From the NCBI GenBank assembly GCA_003427395.1, contig BFEA01000027.1, positions 4,159,439 through 4,205,353 on the forward strand: a DNA stretch of 45,915 bases, in the 5' to 3' direction. This document shows positions 21,480 through 34,339 of this stretch, one piece after another. A program made the translations under genes and the position numbers. The notes under the pieces are model-generated. The model saw only the letters and a program-made list of their open reading frames with translations, did not search any database and was not told the origin of the DNA. Numbering within the stretch: the first letter of the stretch is position 1; each line of letters begins with the position of its first letter. Origin of the DNA: Chara braunii (taxonomy: Eukaryota; Streptophyta; Charophyceae; Charales; Characeae).

Positions 21480-22106
21480 GGTCTTTTATCTTCTTGGCCA
21501 CGTGTCCCACCAGAGGCCGAACTAGTTGCGACGTAAAGCTAATCCTTAAAAATAGAAGAAAAATATAACGAAAATAAAAGAACTTCAGAAAGCAGGGGGT
21601 TAACCGGACCCTATGGCTCTGGCGCCTTCCGCCACCCAGGAATTGCTACTAACTAAACGGTCATCTCGCCATGCTACGCAATAATGTGGGGCCCACACAC
21701 TCTCTAATTCGATCGTATTTGGTTCGGACTCTCGCAGAAAGTGAGTTTGTTTAGATTAGCGCCCCGATTGGATTTGTCTCATCAGTGCATTACATTTACG
21801 AAGGACGTACCCAGTGTGACGTTTAAAAACAACGACAGATACTCTTGTAAGGGTGTTTGCTACGACAACGTGACATTTATTAGTGAGCCTTAACAATTTA
21901 CAGATGATATGCAAGAATCAATTTATAGTTTGAATCGCTCAATTCACAAATGTGACGAATTATATATATGCGGTTTGAGATTTAATATAACTGATTGATC
22001 AATGCTCTCATTAATTAGTCGATCGATTGATCAATTATGTTACTGATGAGTCACACATATACCTATTAGAAAGTATGCAATCAGGCGAATACACTCGTTT
22101 ATTATG
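21480..22106. other. No gene recognised
   Basis: AT-rich towards the right, with TGATCGATTGATCAAT-type palindromic words at 22000-22040. CTGATGAGTC at 22043 is not followed by a ribozyme core. Confidence 0.4.
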
Positions 22107-22114
22107 TTAACCAT

Positions 22115-22884
22115 CAGGGTTGTCGGCGTTCGGGACGGGCCGAACGCCCGAACCCGAACGCCCGAACGTACAGGACCCCTTCGGAAGGCGTTCGGCCGTT
22201 CGGGCCGAACGTGGACAAAAAAAAAAATAAAAAAACAAAAACGTTTTCAAAAAATTCCGAAAAAAACATATGTCATGGAGAAAAATACACTAAACAACAT
22301 TTTCCTGGGCACTACATCCAAATTCGCTACCCAATTTGAATTAAAAATCAAATACAGAGAATAAACACTATGATAAAAATAAGAAAAAATAAAAAGAGAA
22401 TTAAAATAAGTGAGTGTGCCAGCACCTTTTCGACACCGCCATCTTTGCCGATTTTTAATTAATTTTTGGCATTGACAAATGCCCTGAAAATTTACAGATA
22501 TGTAGTTTACATAATCAGTAACTCATTAAAATATTTTCAAAAAATAATAAAATTTGTTAGGCCCTGAAATAAAGTGAAAACAAAAAGTTAAAAGTGAAAA
22601 AAAAACAAAATAGTGAGTGGGCGAGCACGTTTTGACACCCCATCTTTGACGATTTTTAATGTTTTTTTGGCTTAGCAGAATGGCTTCAAAATTTATAGGC
22701 GTGTAGGTTACATCATAGAGAACCCACAAAAAAAAATTCAGAAAAAAAACTTATTTTTAGGTTCCGAAATTATTTTTTGGCGGGGGCCGAACCTCGAGGT
22801 GTTCGGCCTCCGAACGGGACCTCGAACGCCTGAACCTTCGGGGGCCAGCCCGAGGCCCCCCGAACGTTCGCTCAGGTAACCCTG
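22115..22884. mobile_element. Non-autonomous hAT-like element, 770 bp
   Basis: It begins CAGGGTTGTC and ends GGTAACCCTG, giving short hAT-type CAGGG termini. The 8-bp flanks are TTAACCAT and TTAGCCAT (7 of 8 identical). Both subterminal regions are packed with CGAACG/CGTTCG and CCGAAC words, as expected for transposase-binding repeats. The interior is AT-rich with a ~202-bp direct duplication (AGTGAGTG.GC.AGCAC at about 22410 and 22612). No transposase ORF. Confidence 0.8.
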
Positions 22885-22892
22885 TTAGCCAT

Positions 22893-23694
22893 TAAATTTA
22901 TGGATAAGCAAAAAAAAATTGAAAGGAAAAAATGAATTTACCGATATAATTTACCGTAATTTGCTTGCTGGTGTGCCCTTCTGATGACAGTTCAAATTTG
23001 TAGAATTTTAATTTTTTTCTACGTCCGGTATTGCTGCTATGTAGTTGAAATTTGAACCGGACCCCTCAAGCATTCCTTTGGAAAAGGCGTTTCTGTGGAA
23101 TAGTCGTCAAAAAACTTTTAAAAAGTTTGAAAAGTCTTCTGCGAGGACCCCACCGCGGAGGGTGTTTCCCGACAAAATCTTGAAAAAGCTTTCCATAATA
23201 GGAAATGTGCCCGCCAATCGTCCCGAAATCGAAAGTGGTGGTTCGTTTGAGTGACCGCCCGAGGAGCGTAAGAACCATGTAACGTCCTCCATGAAAAACA
23301 CTACTGCTCCAAGAGCCGAACAAACGGTTGGGATGTGACGTACCAGCTTCCGTACCTGAACGATTTGCTGAAGCCCTGATTTTTTGTTCTTTCGGATCTC
23401 TCTTGGGTTTTTGAGGTACCTCTCTTTTTGCTACCACCTAAATGCACGGAATCGCATGTCAACCAGACCCTCTTATGTCTACAACAATGTTCCTTTTGGA
23501 TTTCTCTGCAATGTTTTTCAAAGGAATTACGAGCGCCTTAGAGAGTGCACTATAAATTTTGTTCGGTAGTTGGGAACTCCAAAAATGTTGGGCGCTCTTC
23601 CCACCGACGTGTCATTTCTTGCAAGTGGATAGGCGTAGAATTTTCTCGTACTCAAATTTCACGTGTTGATATTGCTTTTGAATTTTTCAATTTT
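22893..23694. other. No gene recognised between the two hAT elements
   Basis: Overlapping short frames on both strands, none recognisable. Confidence 0.35.
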
Positions 23695-23702
23695 GAATTA
23701 AC

Positions 23703-24055
23703 CTAGGTTGTTGGTACGGACATCCGGGACCCCCCTGACCGTCCGGGATGTCCGACCGGACGTCTGGTCGGACATCGGACTGGACAAGGTATGTCCGACC
23801 TAGCGCCAAAAAAAAAAAATAAAAAAAAAATCATGTGGTTTCCACCTTGCATTAGGTGTATGCCACCAAATTTTGGACCATTTGGGCCATTAGAATAAAT
23901 AATAAAAATCTTCAAAGATTCTAATCCCCACCTATACCCCTCCTATCCCCACCAAAACCCATCGTACACCCCCCCCACCCCAAATACCACCCTATCACCA
24001 AATGCTCAGAAAAATCTGATTTTTTGTGGGGGGTCTCTAGGGCATGCGCAACACT

Positions 24056-24088
<33 letters not shown>

Positions 24089-24189
24089 TGCCAAAAGGCC
24101 GTCGTCCAGAAATCATGACAACGGGGGTACCTGACGTCCGGGAAGACGTCCGGGGGAGTCGTCCGGTCTCCGGACTATTGGTAACCTAG
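23703..24189. mobile_element. Second hAT-like non-autonomous element, 487 bp
   Basis: Perfect 8-bp target duplications GAATTAAC flank it (23695-23702 and 24190-24197). The ends are CTAGGTTG and GTAACCTAG. Subterminal GTCCGG/CCGGAC and GTCGGACAT words are dense on both sides. Its subterminal motif differs from that of the 22.1-kb element, so it is a different family. It contains about 30 T at 24057-24086. Confidence 0.8.
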
Positions 24190-24215
24190 GAATTAACTTT
24201 AGAACTATAATAGAT

Positions 24216-24807
24216 GGACGCAACTGTTTCAGTGCCTTTTTCTTTTCTATACCCGCATCATGCATGCAAGTTTCCCCCGCTTCCCACTACAACCTATGCC
24301 ATTTTCACCCTTCTCCTCTTCGTGCCTTCCCTCCTTCACCCCTTCGCGCTTCTCCTCCACTCCTTCTCGCCCAAATCTTGGCCCTGCTCCCCACTACTCT
24401 TCGTGCTCTTCTTCTTTCCACCTTCATCCCCATACAAGAACTCCCAAAAATTCTTGTCACACCCCATTTCGCTAATCCCTCAGGGCCTATTCGTTATCAC
24501 TCTGACCAAAAGACAACACGGGGCATGAGGTTGAACGTCACCGGGCAAACGTCTTTTTGTTCGGCATGTGGTCGACACCTTGGAAACCTTCAGGATGCCC
24601 CACCCTACAACGTTCGAGAGTCGACACAATATTACGGCGAAAATCCCTCCCACATAACGTTTTCATGCCGCAGACCATGTGGAAACAAATTTGGATCGTT
24701 TTCTAGGGGTGAAGTCCCACCACCCAAGTTCAAGTTTAGAAAACATCATGGTGTGACACCATTTTGATATTAATAAATTTGAAACGAAAAAAAAAAAAAA
24801 AAAAAAA
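24216..24807 (+). pseudogene. Possible processed retrocopy with poly(A)
   Basis: A frame ending at 24767 is followed by AATAAA (about 24772) and then, some 12 nt later, an A tract to about 24808, the layout of a polyadenylated transcript copied back. The C-terminal part (GQTSFCSACGRHLGN ... FSCRRPCGNKFGS) has CxxC and CxxxC spacings that could bind zinc. The N-terminal half is low-complexity Leu/Pro. The protein was not recognised. Confidence 0.3.
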
Positions 24808-24809
24808 GG

Positions 24810-25765
24810 CTAAAAACAATTTTTCTCCTTATTTTTTATTACGTAACTCGGAGAAATAAAACACGTCTAGCACAGTTGGAGTGAATGTCTCCATGAAAAA
24901 ATGATACTTCCAGTGGTGAGGGGACAGGAGATCACGATTTGTAAAATGGACAGGGACACCATGAATCGCTAGATGCGTTCATTGCCCAAAGAAAGAAGAG
25001 AGTTTGATGCGAGAGAGTCAAACATAGTTGTTAGAGTTTCTTCGTTTCAGGGTGTAATAATGCCTAAAAAAACAAAAGAAAGAACAACACATAGGGCCTC
25101 ACTGCACTATTCTCGAAATGCGCAAAACGAGAGTGAATCTTCCTCCAGAATATGGAAAGATACATGGTCATGATTTTTGTTTTTTTTGCATGCCGAGAGT
25201 AGTGTAGAGAGACCCATAAGTTGAGAAATCAATCCTCGGGGGGTAGGGTAGTTTTGTAAACTTAAAATGGTTTCCTGCCCAAATGGAAAGGGCCAAAGTT
25301 GAGAAATCAACCCTGGGGGGCGCCTGGCGCTAAGCGAGTTTATGGCAGGGCTTAGTGCCTTTAGGCTCTAGAAGAAGAGATCGACGAAGCGATGCTGACG
25401 GCTTCCCTTTTCCCTCGGAATTCCCAAGGAAGGTGGAAACATTGGGTGCTTCACAAGCTAGGAGAAACCAGGTTCCAGGCTGATGCCCCATCGTTATTCG
25501 GAAGGCTATGGAAGACGAAGCAGTGAACCTCGGAAGTCGAGGACCTCCCGGTGGGGATCTAATCGGTTGAAGGACGTCTGCAATAGGAAAGGGAGATAGG
25601 TGTGTTGGAGTTACCACCTCCTCTCCTTTCACGACGGACGACCTAGTAGCAACTTCATAAGCCTCCGGGTTATACGAAGAGTCGGCGGGCTTTCGGAAGC
25701 AGAGAAGCGGACGTTATAACGGAAAAAACCTATCACCGCTAAGGATAGAGACAAGAGCACAACTT
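24810..25765. other. LINE C 5' flank, no recognised gene
   Basis: A direct repeat AGTTGAGAAATCAA(T/C)CCT occurs at about 25219 and 25294. The 25090-25165 piece matches 11660-11730. The last 400 bp may be the LINE C 5' UTR. Confidence 0.4.
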
Positions 25766-28095
25766 GTGCAACTGTTTCGCGTAAAGTCTTTCCACAACCT
25801 ATGCTCTAGAGGAAGGATGCAACGGACTTGGACGTCAATATTAGGCGTAGTATTAATTTTATTTTTTCGTCCAACTTTTTTATTGGTATTGTTTCAATTG
25901 AGAGTGACTAATTGTTATTTTGGTAGTCAAAACTGGAAGGGGGATATAAGGATGGTTATTTCGGTGTCTGAGAACCAGACTCCTTTGTCCACCCAAGAGG
26001 CGCAAAGGGTCAAGGAAATATTAGAGGAATGTTATTTTAACGAAATCCTTCCTGACGAGTTTGCGTCACAGGTGGTGGAGTCCGGGCCGGATTTCGTAAG
26101 GGTAGTCGTCAATAAAAATGTTTATCAAATTCAATTTGATTGGTTTCGTCAGCATGCGTTGTCAGTCCATTTTGGGGACGAATCAACATCAGTCCTTGTT
26201 AAGGTCAAGAACATGTTAGTAAGAATATATGAAGAAGGTTGGGCCAAGACTGGGATCTTGAATGTTGCTCCGAAAAGGGAAATATTCAACCATGAGGGAA
26301 AAAACTTGGTAACCTACGTAGCAAGTGCGAAAGAAATAACACAGTAGATGCTACGAAAGAGGCAAGATGTTATTCAATTGGATAAACAAAAGTATACAAT
26401 CTCGTTCGTCCCATGGATGACAGAAAACCAGCTATTTGAGTGGAATGAGGCTATGAGCTTTCAATTTTTTTGGGTCAGGGTATTGCAGGTCCCGATGTCG
26501 ATTTTGCCTCATATTAAGGGGGTGGTGAAGGAAGCTTTTGGGAACATCCTTCGGCCGACTCCACAACAGAAAAAATTTCACGAGAAATGAAAGTTGAAAA
26601 AATATTCCATAAAAAAAAATCCTTCATATTTATAAATTATAATTTCAATGTTCGTCCAATTCTAAAATTTCCAGTTTTATTTTATAAGGTCCCTTCTAGA
26701 TATGAGTTTTCCCTTCCAACTTTGTTCAATATGGAATGAACGTATGGACGAGTTTATGAAATATTTTGATTAAAATTTCATTCTACTACAACAAATATCT
26801 TATAATTTAGATTGAATTAACCTATTTATGACTGAAAATCCTTACTTAGAATGACAGTCCAATTAAACTTGACATATTTCATGAACTCATCCAGAATTTC
26901 ATTCCATCTCTAGCATGCAGTCCAAATAAGAAGGGATACCTTATTCTTGGAATGAAAGTTTGCAAGTAAGATGAAAAATTTTCAAATAGGAATGACATTT
27001 TTAAAGATGGAATGAAAATTTAAAATTTAGATTGTAATTTTACTATAGAATGATTATTTATTTCTGGAAAATTTTTCCATTGCAGCTTTCGCAGATCCAA
27101 TTTCACCAGATTTATTAACGATTAAATTCGACCTGTCACCACTGGCTAGATTAAAATACAAAAAGCAGTTAGTAATTGATTTAGGAGAGGATGGCTACAC
27201 AAAATTGGAGGTAGTGTGCGCGGACTCACCATGGTGTAGCTTGTGCAGATGTTTTTTTCACACAGACATGGATGCTAACTGCCCTCGAAGGGCTAATTAT
27301 AAGAGGGCGGTAAAGAAGGGGAAAGGGGTTGAGGATACGAAAGAGGAAAAAAAGAAGGAGGAGGCGGACAAAGGGAAAGGGAAAGAGAAGGAAGAAAAAA
27401 CAGAAAAGGAGGAAGGGGAAAAGAAGAAAGAGGAGAGCGGGAAAACGAAGAAGGATTCGCAGAAGGGAGGTAACCGGGATCCCCAAAAGGAGAAGAAAGA
27501 GAAATCGATCGAGAAATTTAAGGGGAGAAGGTTTGGAGAAGTGGATAAGGAAAAGGGGTTGCCGCCACAAAAATTTGCATTTGTGTATGGTTCAAAGTCA
27601 AAGAATGATGTGAAAGGGAAAAAAATTAAAAAGTAAGTGGAGGAAAAAAAACAAAAAAGCAAAGACTCAACACAACAGTGAGATATCAAGGAAAACAGGG
27701 CTCAAGACCCAACTGTCGAGGATTCTCCCAAAGAAACGGAGAAGGACATAGAGATGAAGGGATCGGAGGAAGAGGATAAGGCAAACGGAAGGGATGAAAA
27801 AGTAAAAAAGGACGGGCATGATGAGGAGGTAAAGACGAAGAAGGTCCAGAGGGAGGAGGAGGGAGAAGAAGAGGCTGGAAAAAGACAAAAGGGAAAAGCG
27901 GAAAAAAAAAGTGAATGCCTGTAGAAGGAAGAAGATATGGGAAAAGCAAAAGGTTTTGCTTCAGGGGGACCAAAAGGAATCGCTAAGGATTTTAGTAGTG
28001 AAAAAAAAAACGGACCTCTCAAAACTGGTGGACAACCTGGATTCGGAGGCCCTGGGGCAAGTTTAATTTTAAAGGACTTGCAGACCTTGGAATGA
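25766..28095 (+). pseudogene. LINE C ORF1 (nucleic-acid-binding protein), broken
   Basis: One frame runs from about 25766 to 28095, interrupted by stops (TAG 26345, TAA about 27634, TGA about 27682, TAG about 27922) and by the ITR element at 26564-27082. When the element is skipped the frame continues from ...NILRPTP to AFADPISPDLL. Next comes a zinc-knuckle-like CSLCRCFFHTDMDANC (C-x2-C-x4-H-x6-C), then a long K/E-rich tail. This is the layout of ORF1 proteins of plant L1-like LINEs, which bind element RNA. No ORF2 follows; at 28107 a C-run leads into opposite-strand sequence. The first ~60 residues are hydrophobic and may be untranslated. Confidence 0.65.
26564..27082 (-). mobile_element. 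ITR element, copy 2, inside LINE C ORF1
   Basis: Inverted orientation relative to the other copies. Ends are CAACAGAAAAAATTTCACG and TTTTTCCATTG (right end mutated from CTGTTG), flanked by CA on both sides. It splits a codon-level reading frame, so it inserted after the LINE. Confidence 0.85.
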
Positions 28096-28109
28096 GAGTT
28101 CAACCCCCC

Positions 28110-29700
28110 CCCCCCTTCCGACTGACTCTCCTGGTGATGATTGTATGGTTCATCTTCCGCAAGCAACCCAATTACTTGGTCCACGACAGGTACCAGTTGC
28201 GTTCCTCCCAGTTGTCCCGTTTTGGAGGGGGCCACTAAGTCCGGGGGAAACCTGTGTAAGATGGAGGGGAGAGGGTGTGCCAATTGTTTGTCAGCGGTGT
28301 TGGAGAGTAGGGCCGCCCCAATTTCCTCCACAAGGACCTCGGACCAGAATTGTTTGTCCTCCGTACACAGTTCCGTTCTGCTTTTGTTAGTTCCCACCTC
28401 GATTATTTGGGTGGGTTCTGTGTAGCCTGCGGTTATCTGACTCAGTTCCTCCAACAGTGCTGTTACAGTTGAAATGATTGTCTTGGCCACAAGTCCCCAA
28501 TCGATCTCATATGGATTGTGGTACTCATTTACTACTTGCGTGATTTTGTGTTTTGCCAAGATTCTCCTTCGGATCTTCTCCCAGTGCAGCGGGGGAATAA
28601 ACTTGTTCAGCGTCCGACCGGTAGGTACCAACGAGTTTTGCAGTATCCAGTCCGTGAGGATCTTGAGGCGAGGCCGGACACTCTTCATGAGCGGGACACA
28701 GTTTTGATCGTTTCGGGATGGGGTTTGTGATCGTGTTTCGGTCTTCTGTGTACACAAGTTATCTTCATTTGTTTGGGTCGGGCTCATAACCAGGTCCAGC
28801 GTTGGGTGCACGCCGTCCGAATGTGGTGCTTGTTGGAGGTGTATGTGATCCCCTTCCCCCCCTTGTCCTCATGGTAGGGTATCAGTCTGCATGTCCTGCA
28901 CCATGATGTGGTCCTGTTGCGGGTGTGTTCCCTCCGGAGGATGCAAGCACATCATCATTGGTGCGTTCAATATTCGTGCGTTTTGTTGCGGGGGCATGCC
29001 ATAAAGGTGAGGGTAGTGAAATTCAATATTAGTGTGCTCATGTTGGGGCAGATACGGTGACGGACCCGTGCCAAGACCCGTGGAGATCTGTGCCTGCCAA
29101 AATTGTTGTTTTAGGAGTGCCTGTCGTTGGTCCCGAGTATTTAGCAAGCCCACTTCCTGACTGTGTGTGTAGAGACTATGTTGGGCCTCTTGCAAGTGGT
29201 GCAAAAGGTGGGCTTGTAAGAACTTATCCTGTTGTTCTTGTATGTGTCGTGCTTGTTACATTGCCAAGTGGTGGAACAAGGCCCGTTGTTCCGATGTTAG
29301 GGCAGCAGTAAGGGGTGTGTGTTCCTGGGCTCCCATCTCTAGCTCCGTGTCTGACATGTCCATTTCGGATTCCTTTCCGGATTCTGGGTCAGAGTCTGTA
29401 TCAAAGATGTCATTCATGGCGACGTCCATTTGTGGGCGGCTTCGTCTGGCAACCCTTCCCTTGACTATCGCTTCCCGGAGCTCCTCTTTTGCTTGTTCCT
29501 GCTCCTTTAACAGAAGCTTATAAGTTTGTGTTATGTACAGTGATTCCACGTGGTTGCCTTGAGCCCGGTCTGCTTGTGTTGGACGGTGCAGGCCTTGCTC
29601 ATTGCTGTCAAGCCGGGAAACTACTGACAATGGTCGGGCCTAGGCTCCTACCTCCCGAGTGTTCGGGGAGGAGGGGGGGGTGACTTTGTCTATTGCGGAT
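28110..29700 (-). pseudogene. Unclassified degraded ORF, Gln/Glu-rich
   Basis: One minus-strand frame spans the region with three stops (TAG about 29649, TAA about 29253, TGA about 28870). It passes through a helical, possibly coiled-coil part (KLLLKEQEQAKEELREAIVK), an acidic part (NDIFDTDSDPESGKESEMDM), a Gln-rich part and a C-terminal part (LKILTDWILQNSLVPTGRTL). It lies between the 3' end of LINE A and the tail of LINE C ORF1. It may be ORF1 of another LINE or downstream sequence of LINE A; no family was recognised. Confidence 0.4.
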
Positions 29701-30058
29701 GTGTCCGATAGCGAGAGGCTCACCTCTTGATCGTCATGACCCTTTCCAGTGCCACACCTTCCATCAATACTTCATTACACTCGCATTAAAAAAGGGGAGA
29801 GGAGTTAAAATGTGTCTAACTCATGGACTTCTGAAATCTCTACTGAAAAGCCTGTTGGAAGCCGGGTCCAGCGTATAATTTTTCACCAGAAACTTATAAG
29901 AAATGTCCACTCTTGACTGCACAGTTGCTCTGGTGCCTGCACTCTATAGTTGCTTTACAACATTTCTCTTCCTCCAAACCTGTGCTGCTACCCACCGTCG
30001 CAGACACCATCCTTCGTCCTCATGGAATCGAACAGGGCTAATTCGCTGCATATTTTTT

Positions 30059-30806
30059 TTAACACAACCATTTGGTCACCTCTAACTTACTTCCCTCTTG
30101 GATCTTTGCGAAATTGCTCTTAACCCAAGAACCGAGAAACCAAGAGGGATTTTTCCGTCTCCAATCTACAAACATTGTCAGCCTGATATTCGCTTTGATT
30201 TGTTTTTTTGACAGATGGAGGTTTGCTTCCTCATTCTGAAATGTTTTTGCATTGTACATTGCCCAGATAGTTTCCATCACTATCCCCCTGCAGCAGAGAG
30301 CTACATACCCTCCCCCAGTCTTCAGGTTTCCTTTTGCCACTCCAAATAGAATGAAGTCATCGCCCCTTGAGAAATCAAAACTTGTATTTTTTGAAAATCC
30401 CCTCCACCATTCTCATATTGCATTCGACCGTGGGCAATATAGCCACAAATGGGAGGTTGTCTTCCATCCCCAACTGCACCTGACACATGTTGAGAAGAGG
30501 TTCATACCCCTTGTGTTGAGCCATGTTGTGGCTAGGGTAATCTGCATTGATTGTAACCATTGTAGTGCAGCCTGTCTTTGGGCATGAATCCTCTTCAAGG
30601 TCTTCCATAATTTATACAGATCTTTTTCTTCCACTCATGCAATTTGCAGGTCTGTTAGTCTCTTTTTTACCACTGTGCTCGACTTTCTTGTGTTTTTTTC
30701 TTATTGTAGTTGTACCCCCATCTTTGTTGTATACTGGTACATTGAAGTTCCCTGTGATTGAGTGACTGAGTTCCAACCGAACAGTATGGGTTCTACCACC
30801 ACGTTC
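30059..30806 (-). pseudogene. LINE A C-terminal zinc-binding region
   Basis: QAALQWLQSMQITLATTWLN is followed by CVRC and HLWLYCP, the C-x2-C...H-x4-C pattern seen after plant LINE reverse transcriptases. The tail SWFLGSWVKSNFAKIQ follows in a different frame. Confidence 0.6.
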
Positions 30807-30808
30807 AC

Positions 30809-31329
30809 CAACAGAAAATTTTCTCATAATTAAATAATCATTCTATAGTAAAATTACATTCTAAATTTTAAATTTTCATTCCATCTTAAAAAATGTCGTT
30901 CCAATTTTAAAATTTTCCTTCTTACTTGAAAACTTTTTTTCCAATAATGGAGTATCCCTTCTTATTTTAATTGCATGCTAGAGATGGAATGAAAGTCTGG
31001 ATGAGTTCATGAAATATTTTAATTGGACTGTCATTCTAAGTAAAGATTTTCATTCATAAATAGGTTAATCTTATCTAAGTTAGAAGATATTTGTTGTAGT
31101 AGAATAAAAGTTTAATTAAAATATTTTATAAACTCGTCCATACTTTCATTTTATTTTGAACAATTAGATGTAGTTGAAAGGGAAAACTCATATTTCGAGG
31201 GGAACTTATAAAATAAAACTGGAAATTTTATAATTAGACGAACATTGGAATGATCATTTATAAATATGAAGAATTTTTTTTTTTAGAATGTGTTTTCAAC
31301 TTTCATTTCTCGTGGGAATTTTTCTGTCA
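30809..31329 (+). mobile_element. ITR element, copy 3, inside LINE A
   Basis: Starts CAACAGAAAATTTTC and ends GGAATTTTTCTGTCA (mutated from CTGTTG). AC on both sides is the putative 2-bp duplication. It interrupts LINE A ORF2 between the thumb region and the zinc-binding C-terminus. Confidence 0.85.
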
Positions 31330-32289
31330 ACCTGGGAAACCTGTACCAGGTAACAATCAGAACCCTTCGGTGTCTACCGCTCGTGAACTCTCACCTCCTC
31401 TAGATCTAGTGTGGTCCTTACCGTTTCCTCCCCTTCCAGAAACAACTTTCCCTTAACCCTATTTCCCCCCCTTCTCCATTTTTGTACTTTAACCTCCGAA
31501 CGGAAATCAGGGTCCAAGACCTTCCCTAGCTTATTTTCATTCTCTGGATCCTCCACCCAACTGCCCTCATTAAATTGTTTTTCCTTATACAGTGCACTAA
31601 TCCAGTGTTGCGACACAACCCTTTTTATTCTTTCATAGTTAAACCACAAGTACTTGGCCCAGCTATCGGCCGCGGAAAAAAATTGAGTGGAAACATTTCT
31701 AGTTGCATGAATTTGAGCGCTCTTGTAGTGGTCCGTATGTTTCCTGAAATCTCGTAGTGTTACCAGACACAACTTTAGGAAGTACTGGTGGTTTAAGCTC
31801 TAGATGTCTAAGCCTCGAAAGCTTTCCTTTTCATTCATCCAAGGTGAGCCACTTGGCTACATCTTCATCCCATATGTCCCTCAGTTGGATGATACCATGT
31901 TCTATCCATGCCTTTCCAAAGGTGCCTGCGCTTCCATCCGCTTTCAATTCCTGACCATTTTCCAGAATAAATCGGTTCTCAAATAATATATGGTTTAATA
32001 TTTTCCCTTTTGATCTTGGTTCCGCTATTAGTTGGGGCCTCACATTGTTCCATGCTCATATAATATCATACCAAATTTTTGACCTTGGTCTCCTTTGGTT
32101 GTAGGAGCCTATCATGAAACACAGCCAAACATGACCCATTAGAATATACACAGTCAACTTGAGCCAACATTTTTCTGAGCCCCCATTTATTGCCGCCAAC
32201 GACCACTTTACCAAGAGGGCTATGTTCTGATACATGGGGTCCAATATCCCCAGGCCCCCTTGAACTCTGGCACAAGTAATAAATTTTCA

Positions 32290-33480
32290 TGCTACCTTGA
32301 CAATGAAGCCTTGATTTTCGACGCCAGCGGCTTCCACAGGTATCTAGCCGCTGCATGCTTAATTTTATGATACGCCTCTTCACTTAACAGATGTACCATT
32401 AGGGGTAACCAAAGGGCCAAGAAGGCTGCAGATGAGAGAACCAAGGCCCTACCAAATAGGGACAACTGATGGTTTCGCACCCAACCATTAATCTTGGTGA
32501 TGACCTTATCTGTTAAGAGATTGTCCTGAGTGGTAGAGCAGTCTGCAAGTGATACCTGTATCCCCAGGAACCTCTTTGCTGTATTCGTGGGAATCCATCT
32601 CAGTCCCCAATCTACCTCCAGTATAAGCAAATGGGACAAAAAATAAATTGATTTGTCCCAATTAATGGAGGCCTCTGACAAGTCACAATAGCTATCCAAG
32701 ACTTTTTTCAATTCTTTCAATGACTCTTTCTTATTTTCACATGCAACGGTTAGGCCGTCTGCAATAGCACCTCCTTTCCAATGTATCTGTGAGGGTAGGA
32801 GCAAACCTATTATTTTCTCATTACTTCTAATATTATGTACTAGTACTTGTAATTGCGTGACAAACAACAGGGGCGCTAGAGGACACCCTTGTCTTAATGA
32901 TCTTGACAACCGGAACTCTGTTAACATCTGACCATTCACCATGACCACCGATAAGGCCTCTATATACATCGCTTTTACCCAAGTACTAAAACCTTATCCA
33001 AAGCCTATCCTGTCTAGGGGGGTGAATACAAAGGTCCAACCAATCTTGTCATAGGTTTTTTTCATATCCAATAGTATGACCACCACTTCCCTCACTTCCA
33101 GTGCCTGAATGGTCGACATTATGTTGTCAAATATAGATCTACCTTTTACAAACGCCCCTTGTTCTTTACCTACTGAACTAGGAAGATATCCAACAAATTT
33201 GATCGTCAGGGCTTTTTGTACAGGAGGGAAACCTGTTAACCATCTATTCGGCAGATGGCCTATTCCCATACTATTATTGAAAATCTGACATAAAAAAGGG
33301 GCAAAGGTCTCCCATATGCTCAAATAGAGCTCTACCGACAGCCCATCTAGACCTGGGCACTTGCTCTTTGCCATCCTTTTGACTGTTGCATATAACTCGT
33401 GTGTTGTAAATGGGGCATCGAGGGCTTCTTTTGCCTCTTGTGATATTCTTGATCTTATTCCATTCCGAAAATTTGACACT
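32290..33480 (-). pseudogene. LINE A reverse transcriptase domain
   Basis: KSKCPGLDGLSVELY, QGAFVKGRSIFDNI, VVILLDMKKTYDKIGW (palm motif A) and LRQGCPLAPLLFV (motif B) are recognisable. Motif C, normally (Y/F)ADD, reads IADG, so a catalytic Asp is missing. A frame change separates motifs A and B near 32990. Confidence 0.75.
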
Positions 33481-34339
33481 AGGGAGAGATTCGTATTCGT
33501 TGTATCCCAAGATCTTCTTGAAGAGACTATGTCTTGAAAGTAAGTTTTAGGAATGTGAGCACATCTCCTCTGGACTTTTAGCCTCTGGGACGTTTAGTGC
33601 AAAGGGTTGCTTTAACTCCCGAATTACAGGTTTCACTTGTTTCAAGATTAAGCTTCTAAATATAATCTTTGTCATCCGATCATAGCCCACTACCCGTCTG
33701 ATTTTTAGCCATTCTAACCACTATTCCTGTTTACTAGCCTCCAATTTTTCCAAAATAGTCAGATTCCTTTTCCTCTGATCCGTCCAATAATATTTCGTAA
33801 ATGGGTCTCCCCCCATTTTGGACTCTGCTTCCTTAACTGCTTCCTCCACTCTCTTTTCTTTCCATCTCTTATTCGCTGCTCGCAATCTTGAAAAAGTTTC
33901 TAATGTCGCTGTTATTATCCCTATTCCCACCTCTGCTCATTTCTCCTCTTGGCTAAACAAGTCTTTTGCTCTCATCCATTCCTTCATTTGGATGCTCACC
34001 CAATCTATTATTCATTTTACGTTCAAATAAGACGTATTCAGACGTAAGGGCGGACCGACTGTTTGAAATTGTTGCTTTGCAACTATGTCCATCCCCACCG
34101 GTGAGTGATCAGACGATGAGGACACCAATGTATCGCACCACCAGCACCTGTCCCGCACTGAGCCCTTTGCCAAGAAAAAATCCAGTCTTCTCTTTGGCTG
34201 TTGGGTGTGTTTGGCAAGACGGGGCCCAACCCAGGTCTACCAACTCGACTCTGGGTTGAGAATTCTGTAGACATCATTCAGGCACTGTGCATCCATTAAG
34301 GAAATAAGCATCATGTTATCCTCTCTAATCGGGGTGAGG

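Noticed and set aside
22041-22066. Second hammerhead ribozyme at CTGATGAGTC
   Set aside because: No stem II and no GAAAC follow at the required position; the same applies to CTGATGAG near 44876.
27226-27973. Phe/Leu-rich minus-strand ORFs
   Set aside because: Antisense shadows of the K/E-rich tail of LINE C ORF1.
15156-29700. C-to-T decay signature in the stop codons of the relics
   Set aside because: TAA, TAG and TGA can always be derived from CAA, CAG and CGA, so the observation carries no information.
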